Counted from the stretch's first letter, positions 1 to 8,809 are shown. The stretch: DNA of 64,000 bases from Pseudomonas capsici (GCF_017165765.1 NZ_JAFGZD010000005.1:1-64000); one strand, 5' to 3'. Notes: generated by a model from the letters alone, not told the origin. A program made the numbers and translations.

Positions 1-168
1 GGAGCCCATGGTTTCCCCCCTTTGCCGAAACAAAGGGGGCCGCCGTAAAGGCGGAACCGGTAGAACCAGCCCATACCGATAATGGATATGTACGCCGGAG
101 AGCGTTTTACCCCATGAAAAAAACTTTTTAATTCATGGTCTTGCGTCTTTTTTGATGTGAGGGAGCAA
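1..168. other. Window-edge intergenic segment with two adjacent hairpins
   Basis: No gene could be supported here. Two perfect stem-loops lie side by side: CCCCCTTTG (16-24) pairs with CAAAGGGGG (31-39) around a 6-nt loop, and CCGCC (40-44) pairs with GGCGG (50-54). A reading frame open from base 2 to a TAA at 80-82 could be the end of a gene entering from the left, but its composition is odd (many G, R and K) and I do not recognise it. The hairpin pair resembles dispersed pseudomonad intergenic repeats. If the next gene is the glycine-cleavage operon that GcsR controls elsewhere, this segment would be promoter DNA, but I see no clear GG-N10-GC sigma-54 element. Confidence 0.35.
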
Positions 169-1671
169 TTACTTCCCGATCCCGTACTTGCGCAGCCGGT
201 GCGCTATCGCGGTATGGGAGGTATTCAGCCGTGCGGCCAGTTGCCGGGTCGAGGGATGATCGGCATAGAGCTTCTGCAATAACTCCCGCTCGAAATCCTC
301 GACGGCCTGTTCAAGACTGCCGACTTCGCCATCGCTGTGGCGGGCCACTGCGGTGCCTGCGATATCCAGATCGCCAATGTCCACCACCGTGCTTTCACTG
401 ATGGCTGCAGCGCGGAAGATCACGTTCTGTAACTGGCGCACATTGCCCGGCCAGCGGTTGCCCAGCAGGGCGGGATAGGTGCCGGTTGCCAGGCGGCATA
501 CCGGTCGCTGGATCTGGGTGCAGGCCTGTTCCATGAAGTAACGGGCCAGCAGCAGAATGTCCTGCCCGCGCTCGCGCAGTGGCGGGACTTCCAGATTCAG
601 CACATTCAGGCGATAGAACAGGTCTTCACGGAAGGTGCCTTCGCTGACCATCTTTTCCAGATCGCGATGGGTGGCGCTGAGGATGCGCACGTTGACCCTG
701 ACTTCCCGGTCTCCGCCAACCCGTCTGAAGCTGCCGTCGTTGAGAAAGCGCAGCAGCTTGGCTTGCAGGTACGGCGACATTTCGCCGATTTCATCCAGAA
801 AAACGGTGCCCTGGTTGGCCAGTTCCATCAGCCCGGGTTTGCCGCCGCGCTGAGCGCCGGTGAACGCGCCGGGGGCATAACCGAACAGCTCGCTTTCAGC
901 CAGGTTTTCCGGGAGCGCCGCACAGTTGAGCGCCAGAAAGGGCTCACCATGACGAGCGCTGCTGGCATGACAGGCGCGGGCGACCAGTTCCTTGCCGGTG
1001 CCGGTTTCGCCCTGAATCAGTAAAGGCGCATCCAGCGCAGCGACCCGTTGGGCGCGGGCCTTGAGGATGCGGATTGCGGGGGATTCCCCCAGCAGCGCAT
1101 CGAAGCCTTCGGCATGGTCGTGATGCAGGGCCGACAAGCGCTCACCGATCCGGCTGGGCAGGTACAGCGTCAGCAGGGCCCCGGCTTCGGTGATGGGCGT
1201 GGCGTCCAGCAGCAGGGCTTCGCCATTGAGGGTGACTTCGCGCATGGGCAGGCGAAAACCGTTTTCCAGCAGCGTGGTTTGCAGGCTCGGATCGGCAAAC
1301 AGTTCGCCTATGGGTTCGCCTTCGGGCTCGCGGCCGATCAGGGCAATCAGCGCCGGGTTGGCCAGCAGCACGTGCCCGGCACTGTCGAGTGCCAGCACCG
1401 GGTCGGTCATGGCGGCAAGCAGGGCATCGAGTTGCAGATGGCGGCGCTGGCCGGGGAGGATATCGACCACGGTGATGGCCTCTACACCACGCACCCGGAA
1501 CAGCGCATCCTTGAGCTCTTCGAGCATCTGATGGCTCAGGGTCGGCGCATCGATGTAAACGTTGGGAGGTACCATTTCCACGGCATCGAGATTCAGATTG
1601 CGTCCACCCAGGATGGCCAGCACTTCCTGGGTGATACCGACGCGGTCGATGAAGCAGACATGGATACGCAT
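169..1671 (-). CDS. gcsR: TyrR-like sigma-54-dependent enhancer-binding regulator, probable GcsR
   Basis: This 500-residue transcription activator has an N-terminal ACT-like domain (about 1-75), a PAS domain (about 80-175), an AAA+ domain and a C-terminal Fis-type helix-turn-helix. Walker A is GETGTGKE (221-228), Walker B is around 288-297, and the sigma-54 contact motif GAFTGA is intact at 268-273. In E. coli TyrR that motif is lost, so this protein should activate RNA polymerase carrying sigma-54. The architecture and the N-terminus beginning MRIHV match the P. aeruginosa regulator GcsR, which senses glycine and drives the glycine-cleavage operon. PhhR is the alternative, but its N-terminus and its GAFEGA-type motif differ. 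The assignment rests on remembered family features; the target operon is not in the window. The start codon has no strong ribosome site. Confidence 0.75.
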   Translation of the reverse strand: MRIHVCFIDRVGITQEVLAILGGRNLNLDAVEMVPPNVYIDAPTLSHQMLEELKDALFRVRGVEAITVVDILPGQRRHLQLDALLAAMTDPVLALDSAGHVLLANPALIALIGREPEGEPIGELFADPSLQTTLLENGFRLPMREVTLNGEALLLDATPITEAGALLTLYLPSRIGERLSALHHDHAEGFDALLGESPAIRILKARAQRVAALDAPLLIQGETGTGKELVARACHASSARHGEPFLALNCAALPENLAESELFGYAPGAFTGAQRGGKPGLMELANQGTVFLDEIGEMSPYLQAKLLRFLNDGSFRRVGGDREVRVNVRILSATHRDLEKMVSEGTFREDLFYRLNVLNLEVPPLRERGQDILLLARYFMEQACTQIQRPVCRLATGTYPALLGNRWPGNVRQLQNVIFRAAAISESTVVDIGDLDIAGTAVARHSDGEVGSLEQAVEDFERELLQKLYADHPSTRQLAARLNTSHTAIAHRLRKYGIGK

Positions 1672-1739
1672 GGGACGTTATGGGTTCTGGGCTGCGAGGG
1701 TGGCAAGTATGCCTTGCCGGGGTGTTTGTTGATACGTCG

Positions 1740-1764
1740 TCGCGGCCAGGGCCCCTCCCACAAG
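1740..1764. repeat. REP-like element
   Basis: A short sequence of the form TCGCGGCCAGGGCC followed by CCTCCCACAAG lies in the 97-bp gap between the regulator start and the end of the DUF5064 gene. It has the palindromic GC-rich head and CTCCCACA tail typical of pseudomonad REP elements. A single copy, with no inverted partner seen nearby. Confidence 0.5.
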
Positions 1765-1768
1765 GCGT

Positions 1769-2125
1769 TTACTCCAGATGTTCGGGCTTCACGGGCTCGC
1801 CGGATCTGGCATGCAGTTTTTCGCGGATGTCGTTGAACATCCTGTCGTAATCCTTGTGCAGGTCGATGGGCATGGCGGCACGATTGGGCAGGCCGTATTT
1901 GATACCGATGCGGCCCGCATCGTGAGCGAAGTTGAAAGCCAGATCCCGTGGCAGGCTGAATTCTTCAGTGAAGCTCTTGCCGTTGATCTCGCCCTGCATG
2001 GTGAAGTGCATGGAAGTGCCTTCCTTCGGGTCTTCCTGTACTTCGTAATGGATGTGGATGTCGTAGCTGAAACCCGTGCCCTGCAGGGCGGCATGGGTGA
2101 TGTGCAGATGACCTGGCTCGAACAT
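1769..2125 (-). CDS. DUF5064 family protein
   Basis: A 118-residue soluble protein with no signal peptide or membrane segment. It opens MFEPGHLHITHAAL and is rich in alternating beta-type sequence (YDIHIHYEVQ), followed by a helical C-terminus (DLHKDYDRMFNDIREKL). I match it to the Pseudomonas-restricted DUF5064 family, whose function is unknown. It sits upstream of, and points the same way as, the sigma-54 regulator, with a REP-like element between them, so co-transcription is possible but not shown. A GGAG ribosome site lies about 9 bases before the ATG. Confidence 0.7.
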   Translation of the reverse strand: MFEPGHLHITHAALQGTGFSYDIHIHYEVQEDPKEGTSMHFTMQGEINGKSFTEEFSLPRDLAFNFAHDAGRIGIKYGLPNRAAMPIDLHKDYDRMFNDIREKLHARSGEPVKPEHLE

Positions 2126-2235
2126 GGCGGTCGCTCCGTCGGAGAAGGGAAGTGTACGGGTAGACCCCGACCCATAGGCCGGGGTTCAGCACCATTGACA
2201 GGCACCCGACAGCATAGCCCTGTGACACATTTGCG

Positions 2236-2697
2236 TTACTGATTCAGATCACGGGCCGGCTCGGGCCTGGACCAGAGCCACAGATTGCCCATTGCCATGC
2301 CCGCGATTGCCAGATAGAGCCACCACACATGATTGAGCAGGCTCAGCATCAGGATGGCGCATACCAGCATGCTGATGGTCGCGCTGATCTTGGCGCTGCG
2401 CGTGACCAGCCGGCCATTGCGCCAGTTACGCAGCAGCGGGCCGAACACGCGATGGTTTTCCAGCCAGGCATTGAGGCGCGGCGAGCTGCGAGTCGCGGCC
2501 CAGGCGGCCAGCAGAATGAACTCGGTGGTCGGCAGACCGGGGATGAATATGGCGGCAATGCCTATCCCCAGGCTGACATACGCGAGGATGCCAAACAGAA
2601 AGCGGGAAAGTCTGGAGCCGGGCGGTTTATAGGTCATGGTCACTACAGGCAGGTTCATAGAGCCCGGCCAGCTTAACAGCACCGGGCGCTTTTTCAT
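2236..2697 (-). CDS. YbaN/DUF454 family inner-membrane protein
   Basis: A 153-residue membrane protein with the DUF454 (YbaN) signature: a first membrane hairpin with the GIAAIFIPGLPTTEF motif (about 45-62), a polar stretch with WLENHRVFGPLL and WRNGR, and a second hydrophobic pair (about 105-140). The family is predicted to sit in the inner membrane; its function is not established. Its ATG overlaps the heme oxygenase stop codon by four bases (ATGA), so the two are translationally coupled. This puts the protein in the heme-acquisition transcript and suggests, as inference only, a job in heme or biliverdin handling. An internal ATG at codon 21 is an alternative start and would remove a poorly conserved leader. 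Confidence 0.8.
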   Translation of the reverse strand: MKKRPVLLSWPGSMNLPVVTMTYKPPGSRLSRFLFGILAYVSLGIGIAAIFIPGLPTTEFILLAAWAATRSSPRLNAWLENHRVFGPLLRNWRNGRLVTRSAKISATISMLVCAILMLSLLNHVWWLYLAIAGMAMGNLWLWSRPEPARDLNQ

Positions 2698-3308
2698 GCC
2701 TGAACCTGTTCGAGTCGTGGTGCATGGGTGTAAGCGTGCTGCAGCAGAACCGAGAAGCGCTCGAACGCCGCGATGGCACCCCGATCCAGCTGGGCTTCTT
2801 CTTCGGCACTGAAGGCCAGGCCGTCCAGAGTGCGGATAAAGGTTTTCCAGCCTTCGGCACGGCCACCGGCAGGTTCACCCAGGTGTCGGGCACCAAAGCT
2901 TTCGCTGAGGTTCAGGGCGACGGCGCGCTTGATCAGGAAGGCCGCACCCAGTTTCGAGCCTTCGGAGACGAACAGCCAGCCCAGTGCTTCGGCCCTGGCC
3001 GGATTCTGCACGGCACCGGCGACGGGTCGAGGAATGTCGGTGTTCAGGTCCGCGAGGTCGGCCCTGGCTTGTTCGGCCCGGCAGCGGGCGGGCAGGTCGG
3101 TGATGATCTGGATCAGCGCCGGGTCGTTGTAGAGGCTTTGCAGTTCTGCCTGGAAAAGGTACTGGGCGACGACGAAACGCTTGTAGCTTTCCAGGGTTTC
3201 AAAAGGCGCATGGGCCTTGACCGCCTTGTCGAGCTGCTCGTGAGGCGCATGGGTAATCTGGTTGAGACGCTGGGAGCGCAGGGCAGGGCGAATCTGCTCG
3301 ATTGTCAT
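2694..3308 (-). CDS. hemO: Bacterial heme oxygenase (HemO/PigA type)
   Basis: A 204-residue cytoplasmic heme oxygenase that opens the heme ring to biliverdin, iron and CO. It is collinear with Pseudomonas PigA/HemO from memory: RSQRLN near the N-terminus, the proximal heme ligand in THAPHEQL (His23), RFVVAQYLFQ, ARADLADL, and the strongly conserved ALGWLFVSEGSKLGAAFL helix (about 107-124) that forms the distal side with its glycines. It lies downstream of the heme receptor on the same strand, after a terminator-like hairpin, and overlaps the next gene by ATGA. Together with the receptor it completes a route from external heme to free iron. Confidence 0.92.
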   Translation of the reverse strand: MTIEQIRPALRSQRLNQITHAPHEQLDKAVKAHAPFETLESYKRFVVAQYLFQAELQSLYNDPALIQIITDLPARCRAEQARADLADLNTDIPRPVAGAVQNPARAEALGWLFVSEGSKLGAAFLIKRAVALNLSESFGARHLGEPAGGRAEGWKTFIRTLDGLAFSAEEEAQLDRGAIAAFERFSVLLQHAYTHAPRLEQVQA

Positions 3309-3373
3309 CAGGTTCTTCCTTGCAAAATGAGAGGGCGTTGTTGAATAGACGAATGGCCAGCCTCCATAGCGTA

Positions 3374-3411
3374 AAAAAACACGCCGCCGATCAGGCTCGA
3401 TGGCGTGTTTT
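3374..3411 (-). terminator. Rho-independent terminator after the heme receptor
   Basis: Read on the minus strand, AAAACACGCC pairs with GGCGTGTTTT around a loop of about 16 bases and runs into a T tract. It stands between the receptor stop and the heme oxygenase start, so it should lower read-through into hemO unless hemO has its own promoter in the 60 bases that follow. Confidence 0.7.
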
Positions 3412-3437
3412 CCACTGGGGGCCGGTCGCGACCGGAA

Positions 3438-6008
3438 TCAGATGTCCCAGACCAGATTGACGCTGAAGTTGCGGCCCGGCTGGGTCAGGCGATCCAGGTT
3501 GGCCGGCGCGGTCGCACCTGCCTCACCGACACCGTCGTAGCCGCGAACGTCATCCCAGAGCCAGTATTTCTTGTCGGTCAGGTTGTAGAGGCCGGCATTG
3601 ACGGTGACGTCGTTCGTGACCTTGTAATAGCCGGTCAGATCCAGAATGCCGAAACCCGGTGTGCGGAACTGAGAGGTCGAGCCGTCCGGCTCGTGGAATT
3701 CGCTGTCATCCACACGGTTCTTGCGTTTGACCAGTGTCCAGTTCAGCAGGCCTCCGTAGTTGTCCTGCTCGTAGCCCAGGCCGAATACAGCGGTCAGCGG
3801 GTTGACGCTGTTGAGCGGTTCGCCTGTGTCGTTGTTGCGGCCCTGGGCGTAGGCAATCGAGCCTTGGGTGTACAGGCCTTGCGGCACCCCGAAACTGTCC
3901 AGATTCAGACGGCCCTTGACCTCGGCACCTTTGATGGTGGCGTGCTTGATGTTGTAGGACTGGAAGGTGAGTTCGTCGTAACCGGCAGCCAGACCGTCTT
4001 CGTTGATGAAGTCGCGGTACTTGTTATAGAACACGGCGACATCGAACGAACCGGACTCGAAGCGGCCACGCAGCCCGGTTTCATAGCTTTTGCTCTTTTC
4101 CGGTTCCAGGTTCGGGTTGGGCTCGACCACATAACCGGTCGTGGTGTTTTCGAAGCTGCCGTACAAGGCCTTGGCCGACGGTGTGCGGAAACCTTCGGCG
4201 TACTGGCCGTACCAGGTGTATTCGTCGCTCAGGGCATAAATCACGCCGAATTTGGGCGATACCCGGTCCCAGGTCCGGTCCTTGTTATTGCCGCCGCTTG
4301 GATCGTCCAGGCCTTCGGAGTTGAGGAATTCCTCAGTCATCTTCGGCTTCAGGCGGGTGTAGTCGTAACGCAGGCCAGGCATGAAGGTCCAGTCGTTCCA
4401 GCTGATCTGGTCCTGGGCGAACAGCGCATAGCTGGTGATGGTCGGGTCCGGGAAGTCGCTGGTCGGCACCGGGTTGTCGCTGGCCACGGGGCTGGTGGCT
4501 CCGGCCACGGTACAGGCGCCGAGCACCCGCGCACAGATGGCGCTGCCGGTCCGCAGCCCGTTGACTTTCTGTTGCTTGAGCGTGGTGCCGTAAGTCAGTT
4601 CATGATGGGTATCGGCAATCGCGAAGGCCTTGTCGAACTGAGCATCGAAGATCCACTGTTTTTCCTGATAGAGCGTGTCGCGAGTGCGCAACAGGTCACG
4701 GCTGAACGGGAAGTAGCGTTCTTCGGTGTTCTGCTCGGTCTTGGCGTTCTGGTAGTTCAGACTCCATTTGGCCTGGTCGGCCAGCAGGCTGTCGAGGGCG
4801 AAAGTGTGTTCGATGCCAAAGCGCTCGCGGGTGATGGTGTCGTTGGTGGCGCGACCGCGGTACATGCCAACCCCGACGCCGTTGCCGAACGGCCCGCCGA
4901 CCGCGCTGAGCTGGTTGGTGTCGCGATCATCCTTGTACTTTTCGTAGGTCAGCGCCAAGCGCGAGTCGTCGGCGTAGTTCCAGCCAAGCTTGGCCAGCAC
5001 ATTCTTTGCGCGCTGGTCTTCCGGGTTGGCTTCGGTACGGGTCAGACCGGTGCCGCTGGTGCTGCCGTAGGACTCGGTTTCATGACCTTCGCGCTGGCTC
5101 AGGTGCAGCAGTGCGTCGAAATCGCCCTGGCGACCGGCGACGGTGCCTGAGGTCAGCCAGCTTTCATCGGCCGAGCTGTAGCCGGTTTTCAGGCGCGCGC
5201 CGACGTCTTTGCCGGGTTTGATAATGTCTTCCGGGTCCAGGGTGTAGTAACTGACCACGCCACCGATGGCGCTGCTGCCGTACAGCGCCGAGGCCGGGCC
5301 GCGCAGGATTTCGACGCGCTTGACGATTTCCGGGTCCACATAATTGCGGCGGGTCTGGGCGAAGGGGCCGGTGAAGAAACTGTCCGGCACCTCGACGCCA
5401 TCGACCTGGGTCAGGACCCGGTTTCCGTCGATGCCACGAATGTTGTAGCCGGTGGTGTCGCCACGCTGGCCTGCGCCGCCCACCGAAACACCCGGTTCGT
5501 TGCGTACCAGATCGCGAATGTCATTGACGTTCTGGCGGTCCAGTTCGGCGCGGGTGTGCACGCTGACGGTGTTGGGAACCGAGGCGATGTCCTGCTCCTG
5601 GCGCGTGGCGCTGACGGTGGTCTGTTCAAGGGCGATGACACCGGAGACGCGCTTTTCCAGCACGACAGTGTTGTCGCCCAGGTTGCGATAGCTCAGTTGG
5701 CTGCCCGACAGCAGGCGCTCCAGAGCCTGGGCGGGCTGCAGATTGCCATTGGCGCCAGGGGAGACGACATTCTGCGCCAGGTCCGACGACATGCCGACCT
5801 GCCAGCCGGTGACACGGCTGAACTCATTGAGCGCCGCGACCAGCGGTTGTCGTGCAATCGAGAACGTGTACGTACCGGCAGCCCGTGCCTGTGGCGCGTT
5901 TTCGGTCGCGGCGACGGCGGGCATTGTCTGCATGCCGGCGCTGAAAACCGCCACGGTCAGCAGCGAAAGTGCGAACCGCTTGCGCGTGTGAGTGAACGAG
6001 GATGACAT
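3438..6008 (-). CDS. hxuA: TonB-dependent heme receptor with signalling domain (HxuA-like)
   Basis: An 856-residue outer-membrane receptor. A signal peptide (about 1-34, ending AVAA) is followed by a secretin/TonB N-terminal signalling domain (about 48-112, YTFSIARQPLVAALNEFSR), then the plug (RQEQDIASVPNTVSV through VEILRGPASALYGSSAIGG) and a 22-strand-type barrel ending in an aromatic-rich strand (FSVNLVWDI). The plug and barrel belong to the hemoglobin/transferrin/lactoferrin receptor subfamily. The signalling domain, the adjacent sigma/anti-sigma pair and the downstream heme oxygenase match the Hxu heme system of P. aeruginosa (PA1300-1302). Bound heme should signal through the anti-sigma factor to raise its own synthesis. 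Minus-strand CGTCTA at 6089-6094 could be the -10 of an ECF promoter. The substrate is inferred, not proven. Confidence 0.88.
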   Translation of the reverse strand: MSSSFTHTRKRFALSLLTVAVFSAGMQTMPAVAATENAPQARAAGTYTFSIARQPLVAALNEFSRVTGWQVGMSSDLAQNVVSPGANGNLQPAQALERLLSGSQLSYRNLGDNTVVLEKRVSGVIALEQTTVSATRQEQDIASVPNTVSVHTRAELDRQNVNDIRDLVRNEPGVSVGGAGQRGDTTGYNIRGIDGNRVLTQVDGVEVPDSFFTGPFAQTRRNYVDPEIVKRVEILRGPASALYGSSAIGGVVSYYTLDPEDIIKPGKDVGARLKTGYSSADESWLTSGTVAGRQGDFDALLHLSQREGHETESYGSTSGTGLTRTEANPEDQRAKNVLAKLGWNYADDSRLALTYEKYKDDRDTNQLSAVGGPFGNGVGVGMYRGRATNDTITRERFGIEHTFALDSLLADQAKWSLNYQNAKTEQNTEERYFPFSRDLLRTRDTLYQEKQWIFDAQFDKAFAIADTHHELTYGTTLKQQKVNGLRTGSAICARVLGACTVAGATSPVASDNPVPTSDFPDPTITSYALFAQDQISWNDWTFMPGLRYDYTRLKPKMTEEFLNSEGLDDPSGGNNKDRTWDRVSPKFGVIYALSDEYTWYGQYAEGFRTPSAKALYGSFENTTTGYVVEPNPNLEPEKSKSYETGLRGRFESGSFDVAVFYNKYRDFINEDGLAAGYDELTFQSYNIKHATIKGAEVKGRLNLDSFGVPQGLYTQGSIAYAQGRNNDTGEPLNSVNPLTAVFGLGYEQDNYGGLLNWTLVKRKNRVDDSEFHEPDGSTSQFRTPGFGILDLTGYYKVTNDVTVNAGLYNLTDKKYWLWDDVRGYDGVGEAGATAPANLDRLTQPGRNFSVNLVWDI

Positions 6009-6132
6009 CTGTGGCGCTCCCTGACGTACTGCTGGTTATAGTGTTGTGCGCCTGACTGTTAATACGAATCAGTTGCATTGGCTATGACTAGACGAACGAG
6101 GGAGGACGAGTGCGTAAAAAAAGTTTTGCCGA

Positions 6133-7176
6133 TCAGTTGATGAGCACGACCGATGGCAACTCATGCACGCTGGCTGAGGTGATGTGCGCCAGTGAGCGCA
6201 CCACGTTCAGAGGATTATCCAGCTTGTAGTTGCCGGTGACGGTAATGCGATCCAGTGCCGGGTTGGTGTTGATGATCCAGCCGGGGTAATAGCGTCGCAA
6301 TTCTGCCAGCACTTCACCGAGGGGGCTGTTATCGAAAATCAGGCGGCCCTGAACCCAGGCCAGATCCCTGGCCGGATCGAGTCTTTCCCGGCGGGCAAAG
6401 CCCGACGGGCCTACGCGCACACTGTCGCCCGCACCAAGGCTGACCCGGGAGTCGCCGCGTATGGCGCTGACGTCCAGCGCACCACGCTGGACCTGAACCC
6501 GCGCCTCGCCATTGAGGTAGCGCACCGAAAACTCGGTGCTGTTGGCGCTCATGCGGATCGGGCCGGCTTCGATCTCCATGGGCACGTTCGGGTCGAGGGC
6601 CACGTTGAAGTAGGCTTCCCCTCGATAAAGGTGGGCCACACGCTGGCTGCCGTCCAGATGACTGGAAAAGGCCGAGTCGGTATTGAGCAGGACTTTCGAG
6701 CCGTCGGCCAGTTCCAGGCGCTGGCGTTCGCCGACCACCGTCAGATGATCGGCCTGGATGCGCAGCGGCAGGTCGCTGAAGTTGAACAGCCCCAACAGCA
6801 GCACGGCGGCCATGGCCAGAGGTTTCCAGTGTGGCCGGAGTCGCTGCCATCCCGAAGGCTTGCGCGGCGACTGCAAAGTCGCCGCCGCGTGTTGCACTGT
6901 TTGCGAGTTCCAGATCGCCTGCGCCTTCTCGAAGGCCTGGGCATGGGCAGGATCGGCCAGCAGCCAGGCCTCGAAACGCTCCTGCTGCCGAGGGTCTGCG
7001 CCTTCCAGTTCGATCAGCCAGATCAGGGCTTGATCCATTGCGCTGTCACTCAGCACATCCTGGGCAAGCGACTGCGGACGTTCTGTTCTAAAGGCCACGG
7101 TGTTCCTCGGCAACTTCGGTTCGATCATGTGCATCAATGGGGATAGCAGCCTGCGGCAGCATTCAGGCCCGGTCAA
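6133..7176 (-). CDS. hxuR: FecR-family anti-sigma factor (HxuR-like)
   Basis: An inner-membrane regulator that holds the ECF sigma factor and receives the signal from the TonB receptor. It has an N-terminal DUF4880-type helical domain (DQALIWLIELEGADPRQ and FEAWLLADPAHAQAF, about 48-85), one membrane segment (about 118-132) and a periplasmic FecR domain (TVVGERQRLELADGSKV, LNTDSAF, LYRGEAYFNV), followed by a secretin-like STN-type C-terminus. The longest frame starts at a TTG whose TTGA overlaps the sigma stop codon and has GGAG five bases upstream. ATG codons at 7134 and 7128 are alternatives that remove about 15 residues unlike the family. Translational coupling to the sigma gene is likely either way. 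Confidence 0.88.
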   Translation of the reverse strand: MTGPECCRRLLSPLMHMIEPKLPRNTVAFRTERPQSLAQDVLSDSAMDQALIWLIELEGADPRQQERFEAWLLADPAHAQAFEKAQAIWNSQTVQHAAATLQSPRKPSGWQRLRPHWKPLAMAAVLLLGLFNFSDLPLRIQADHLTVVGERQRLELADGSKVLLNTDSAFSSHLDGSQRVAHLYRGEAYFNVALDPNVPMEIEAGPIRMSANSTEFSVRYLNGEARVQVQRGALDVSAIRGDSRVSLGAGDSVRVGPSGFARRERLDPARDLAWVQGRLIFDNSPLGEVLAELRRYYPGWIINTNPALDRITVTGNYKLDNPLNVVRSLAHITSASVHELPSVVLIN

Positions 7177-7691
7177 GCCAGCTCCAGTCTTGCCACGACT
7201 CCCACGCAGATCGCCATGATCAGTTTCAGTTCTTTTTGTACGGTGCTCGCGGAGATGTCCAGTTGTTCGGCGATCTCCAGATAGCTGCAGCCGTTGAGGC
7301 GACTCAGCGTGAATATTTTCTGCTGGCGCGGGCTGAGTTTACCCACAGTGGCACTGAGGCTTTCAAGCAGGCGTTTGGCGTGGGTGGCATCTTCGGGCGT
7401 GCTGAGTTGCGCGATGACACTTTCGACCTGCTCGGCGGGGGCATCTTCGACCAGAGTGCGGCCATGGATGCGACGCGAGCGCAGATGATCCAGCGCCAGG
7501 TTGCGGGCCGTCTGATAGACGAAGGGTTCCAGATGATCGATAGGGCGTTCGGTCAGGGCGCGGGAGACACGCAACCAGGTTTCCTGCAGCAGGTCTTCGG
7601 CGGTACTGTGATTGCCCACCATGCCTTGCAAGGTTCGCAACAGCACCTCGCGTTGAGCGACAAATATGTCATTGAAGTGCGATTGCGACAC
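7173..7691 (-). CDS. hxuI: ECF sigma factor, FecI family (HxuI-like)
   Basis: A 172-residue extracytoplasmic-function sigma factor. Region 2 is visible around AEDLLQETWLRVSRAL with the downstream YQTARNLALDHLRSR, and region 4 in LSPRQQKIFTLSRLNGCSYLEIAEQL followed by the helix-turn-helix ISASTVQKELKL. It should direct transcription of the heme receptor two genes downstream once the HxuR-like partner is signalled. It is the first gene of the unit and lies 24 bases from a Fur-type palindrome, so iron starvation is expected to turn it on. Confidence 0.9.
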   Translation of the reverse strand: MSQSHFNDIFVAQREVLLRTLQGMVGNHSTAEDLLQETWLRVSRALTERPIDHLEPFVYQTARNLALDHLRSRRIHGRTLVEDAPAEQVESVIAQLSTPEDATHAKRLLESLSATVGKLSPRQQKIFTLSRLNGCSYLEIAEQLDISASTVQKELKLIMAICVGVVARLELA

Positions 7692-7715
7692 GAACGTATC
7701 CGACCGGGAAAATCA

Positions 7716-7740
7716 GTGGATGATAATGCTTATCATCCAC
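7716..7740. promoter_or_regulatory. Fur box upstream of the hxuI-like gene
   Basis: A 25-base palindrome has perfect 11-base arms: GTGGATGATAA (7716-7726) and TTATCATCCAC (7730-7740), separated by TGC. The core TGATAATGCTTATCA fits the Fur consensus GATAATGATAATCATTATC closely. It ends 24 bases upstream of the sigma factor start, a position that would block RNA polymerase when Fur is iron-loaded. Confidence 0.85.
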
Positions 7741-7786
7741 ATATTCGGTCAAGTCGGCTTTCTGTATTTTTCTTAATACTTGGCGG

Positions 7787-8788
7787 TCACTGGGCGTTAT
7801 GCAGCGCCAGGCAGTTATCGAGCATGCGGTTGGAGAACGCCCACTCGTTGTCGTACCAGGCCAGCACCTTGAGCAGCTTGCCGCTGACCTTGGTGTGGTT
7901 GGCGTCGAAGATCGACGACAGCGGGTTGTGGTTGAAGTCGTGGGAAACCAGCGGCAGGGTGTTGTAGCCCAGAATCCTGGAGTGCTGGCTGGCTTCCTTG
8001 AGCAGCGCGTTGACTTCTTCGACGGTGGTTTCGCGCTTGATATTGACGGTCAGGTCCACCAGCGAAACGTTGATCACCGGTACGCGCACCGCCATGCCGG
8101 TCAGTTTGCCCGCCAGTTCCGGCAGGACCAGGCCCACGGCTTCGGCTGCGCCGGTCTTGCTCGGGATCATCGAGTGAGTGGCCGAACGGGCGCGGTACGG
8201 ATCGGTGTGGTACACGTCGATCAGGTTCTGGTCATTGGTGTAGGCGTGAATGGTGGTCATCAGGCCGCTTTCGATGCCCAGCTCGCGATGCAGTACCTGA
8301 GCGACCGGTGCCAGGCAGTTGGTGGTGCAGGAGGCGCTGGAGATGATCTGGTGCGACTGGCGCAGGGTGTCGTGGTTGACGCCGTATACGATGGTGGCGT
8401 CCGCGCCTTTGGCGGGAGCCGAGATAATCACTTTCCTGGCCCCGGCGCTGATGTGCGCGGCGGCTTTTTCGCGGTCGGTGAACAGACCGGTGCATTCAAA
8501 GACGACATCAATGTTCTGGGCTTTCCATGGCAACTCGGCAGGGTTGCGGATAGCGCTGACAGCGATACGGTCACCATTGACTGTCAGACTTTCGCTGTCG
8601 CATTCGACGGTGCCGCCGAACGGGCCGTGCACTGTGTCGAAACGCAGCAGATGAGCGTTCATCTCGCTATTGCCCAGATCGTTGATGGCGACGACCTGCA
8701 GGTCTTGCCGGTAGCCTTGGGTATAGAGTGCGCGCAGGACGTTGCGGCCGATCCGGCCAAAACCGTTGATTGCAATGCGAATAGTCAT
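7787..8788 (-). CDS. gap: Glyceraldehyde-3-phosphate dehydrogenase, type I
   Basis: A 333-residue NAD-dependent enzyme converting glyceraldehyde-3-phosphate to 1,3-bisphosphoglycerate in the cytosol. The nucleotide-binding start [10 protein letters not shown] is followed by the catalytic [11 protein letters not shown] with Cys154 and the general base in HAYTNDQ (His181); [17 protein letters not shown] and [12 protein letters not shown] are the usual conserved blocks. I chose the ATG at 8788 because AAGGA sits seven bases upstream; a TTG at 8803 extends the frame but lies within that ribosome site. It diverges from edd with two HexR boxes between them, which makes it the Entner-Doudoroff-linked gap-1 of pseudomonads. 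Confidence 0.95.
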   Translation of the reverse strand: MTIRIAINGFGRIGRNVLRALYTQGYRQDLQVVAINDLGNSEMNAHLLRFDTVHGPFGGTVECDSESLTVNGDRIAVSAIRNPAELPWKAQNIDVVFECTGLFTDREKAAAHISAGARKVIISAPAKGADATIVYGVNHDTLRQSHQIISSASCTTNCLAPVAQVLHRELGIESGLMTTIHAYTNDQNLIDVYHTDPYRARSATHSMIPSKTGAAEAVGLVLPELAGKLTGMAVRVPVINVSLVDLTVNIKRETTVEEVNALLKEASQHSRILGYNTLPLVSHDFNHNPLSSIFDANHTKVSGKLLKVLAWYDNEWAFSNRMLDNCLALHNAQ

Positions 8789-8809
8789 ACAGTCGTCCTT
8801 CAAGAATTG

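Noticed and set aside
60..130. Possible riboswitch (GGAGAG and GGTTCTACC strings)
   Set aside because: Neither the glycine nor the purine riboswitch pattern can be completed on either strand.
3405..5150. Long open frame (581 codons) on the plus strand antisense to the heme receptor
   Set aside because: It mirrors the codon bias of the receptor gene, has no recognisable domain and overlaps a clear gene.
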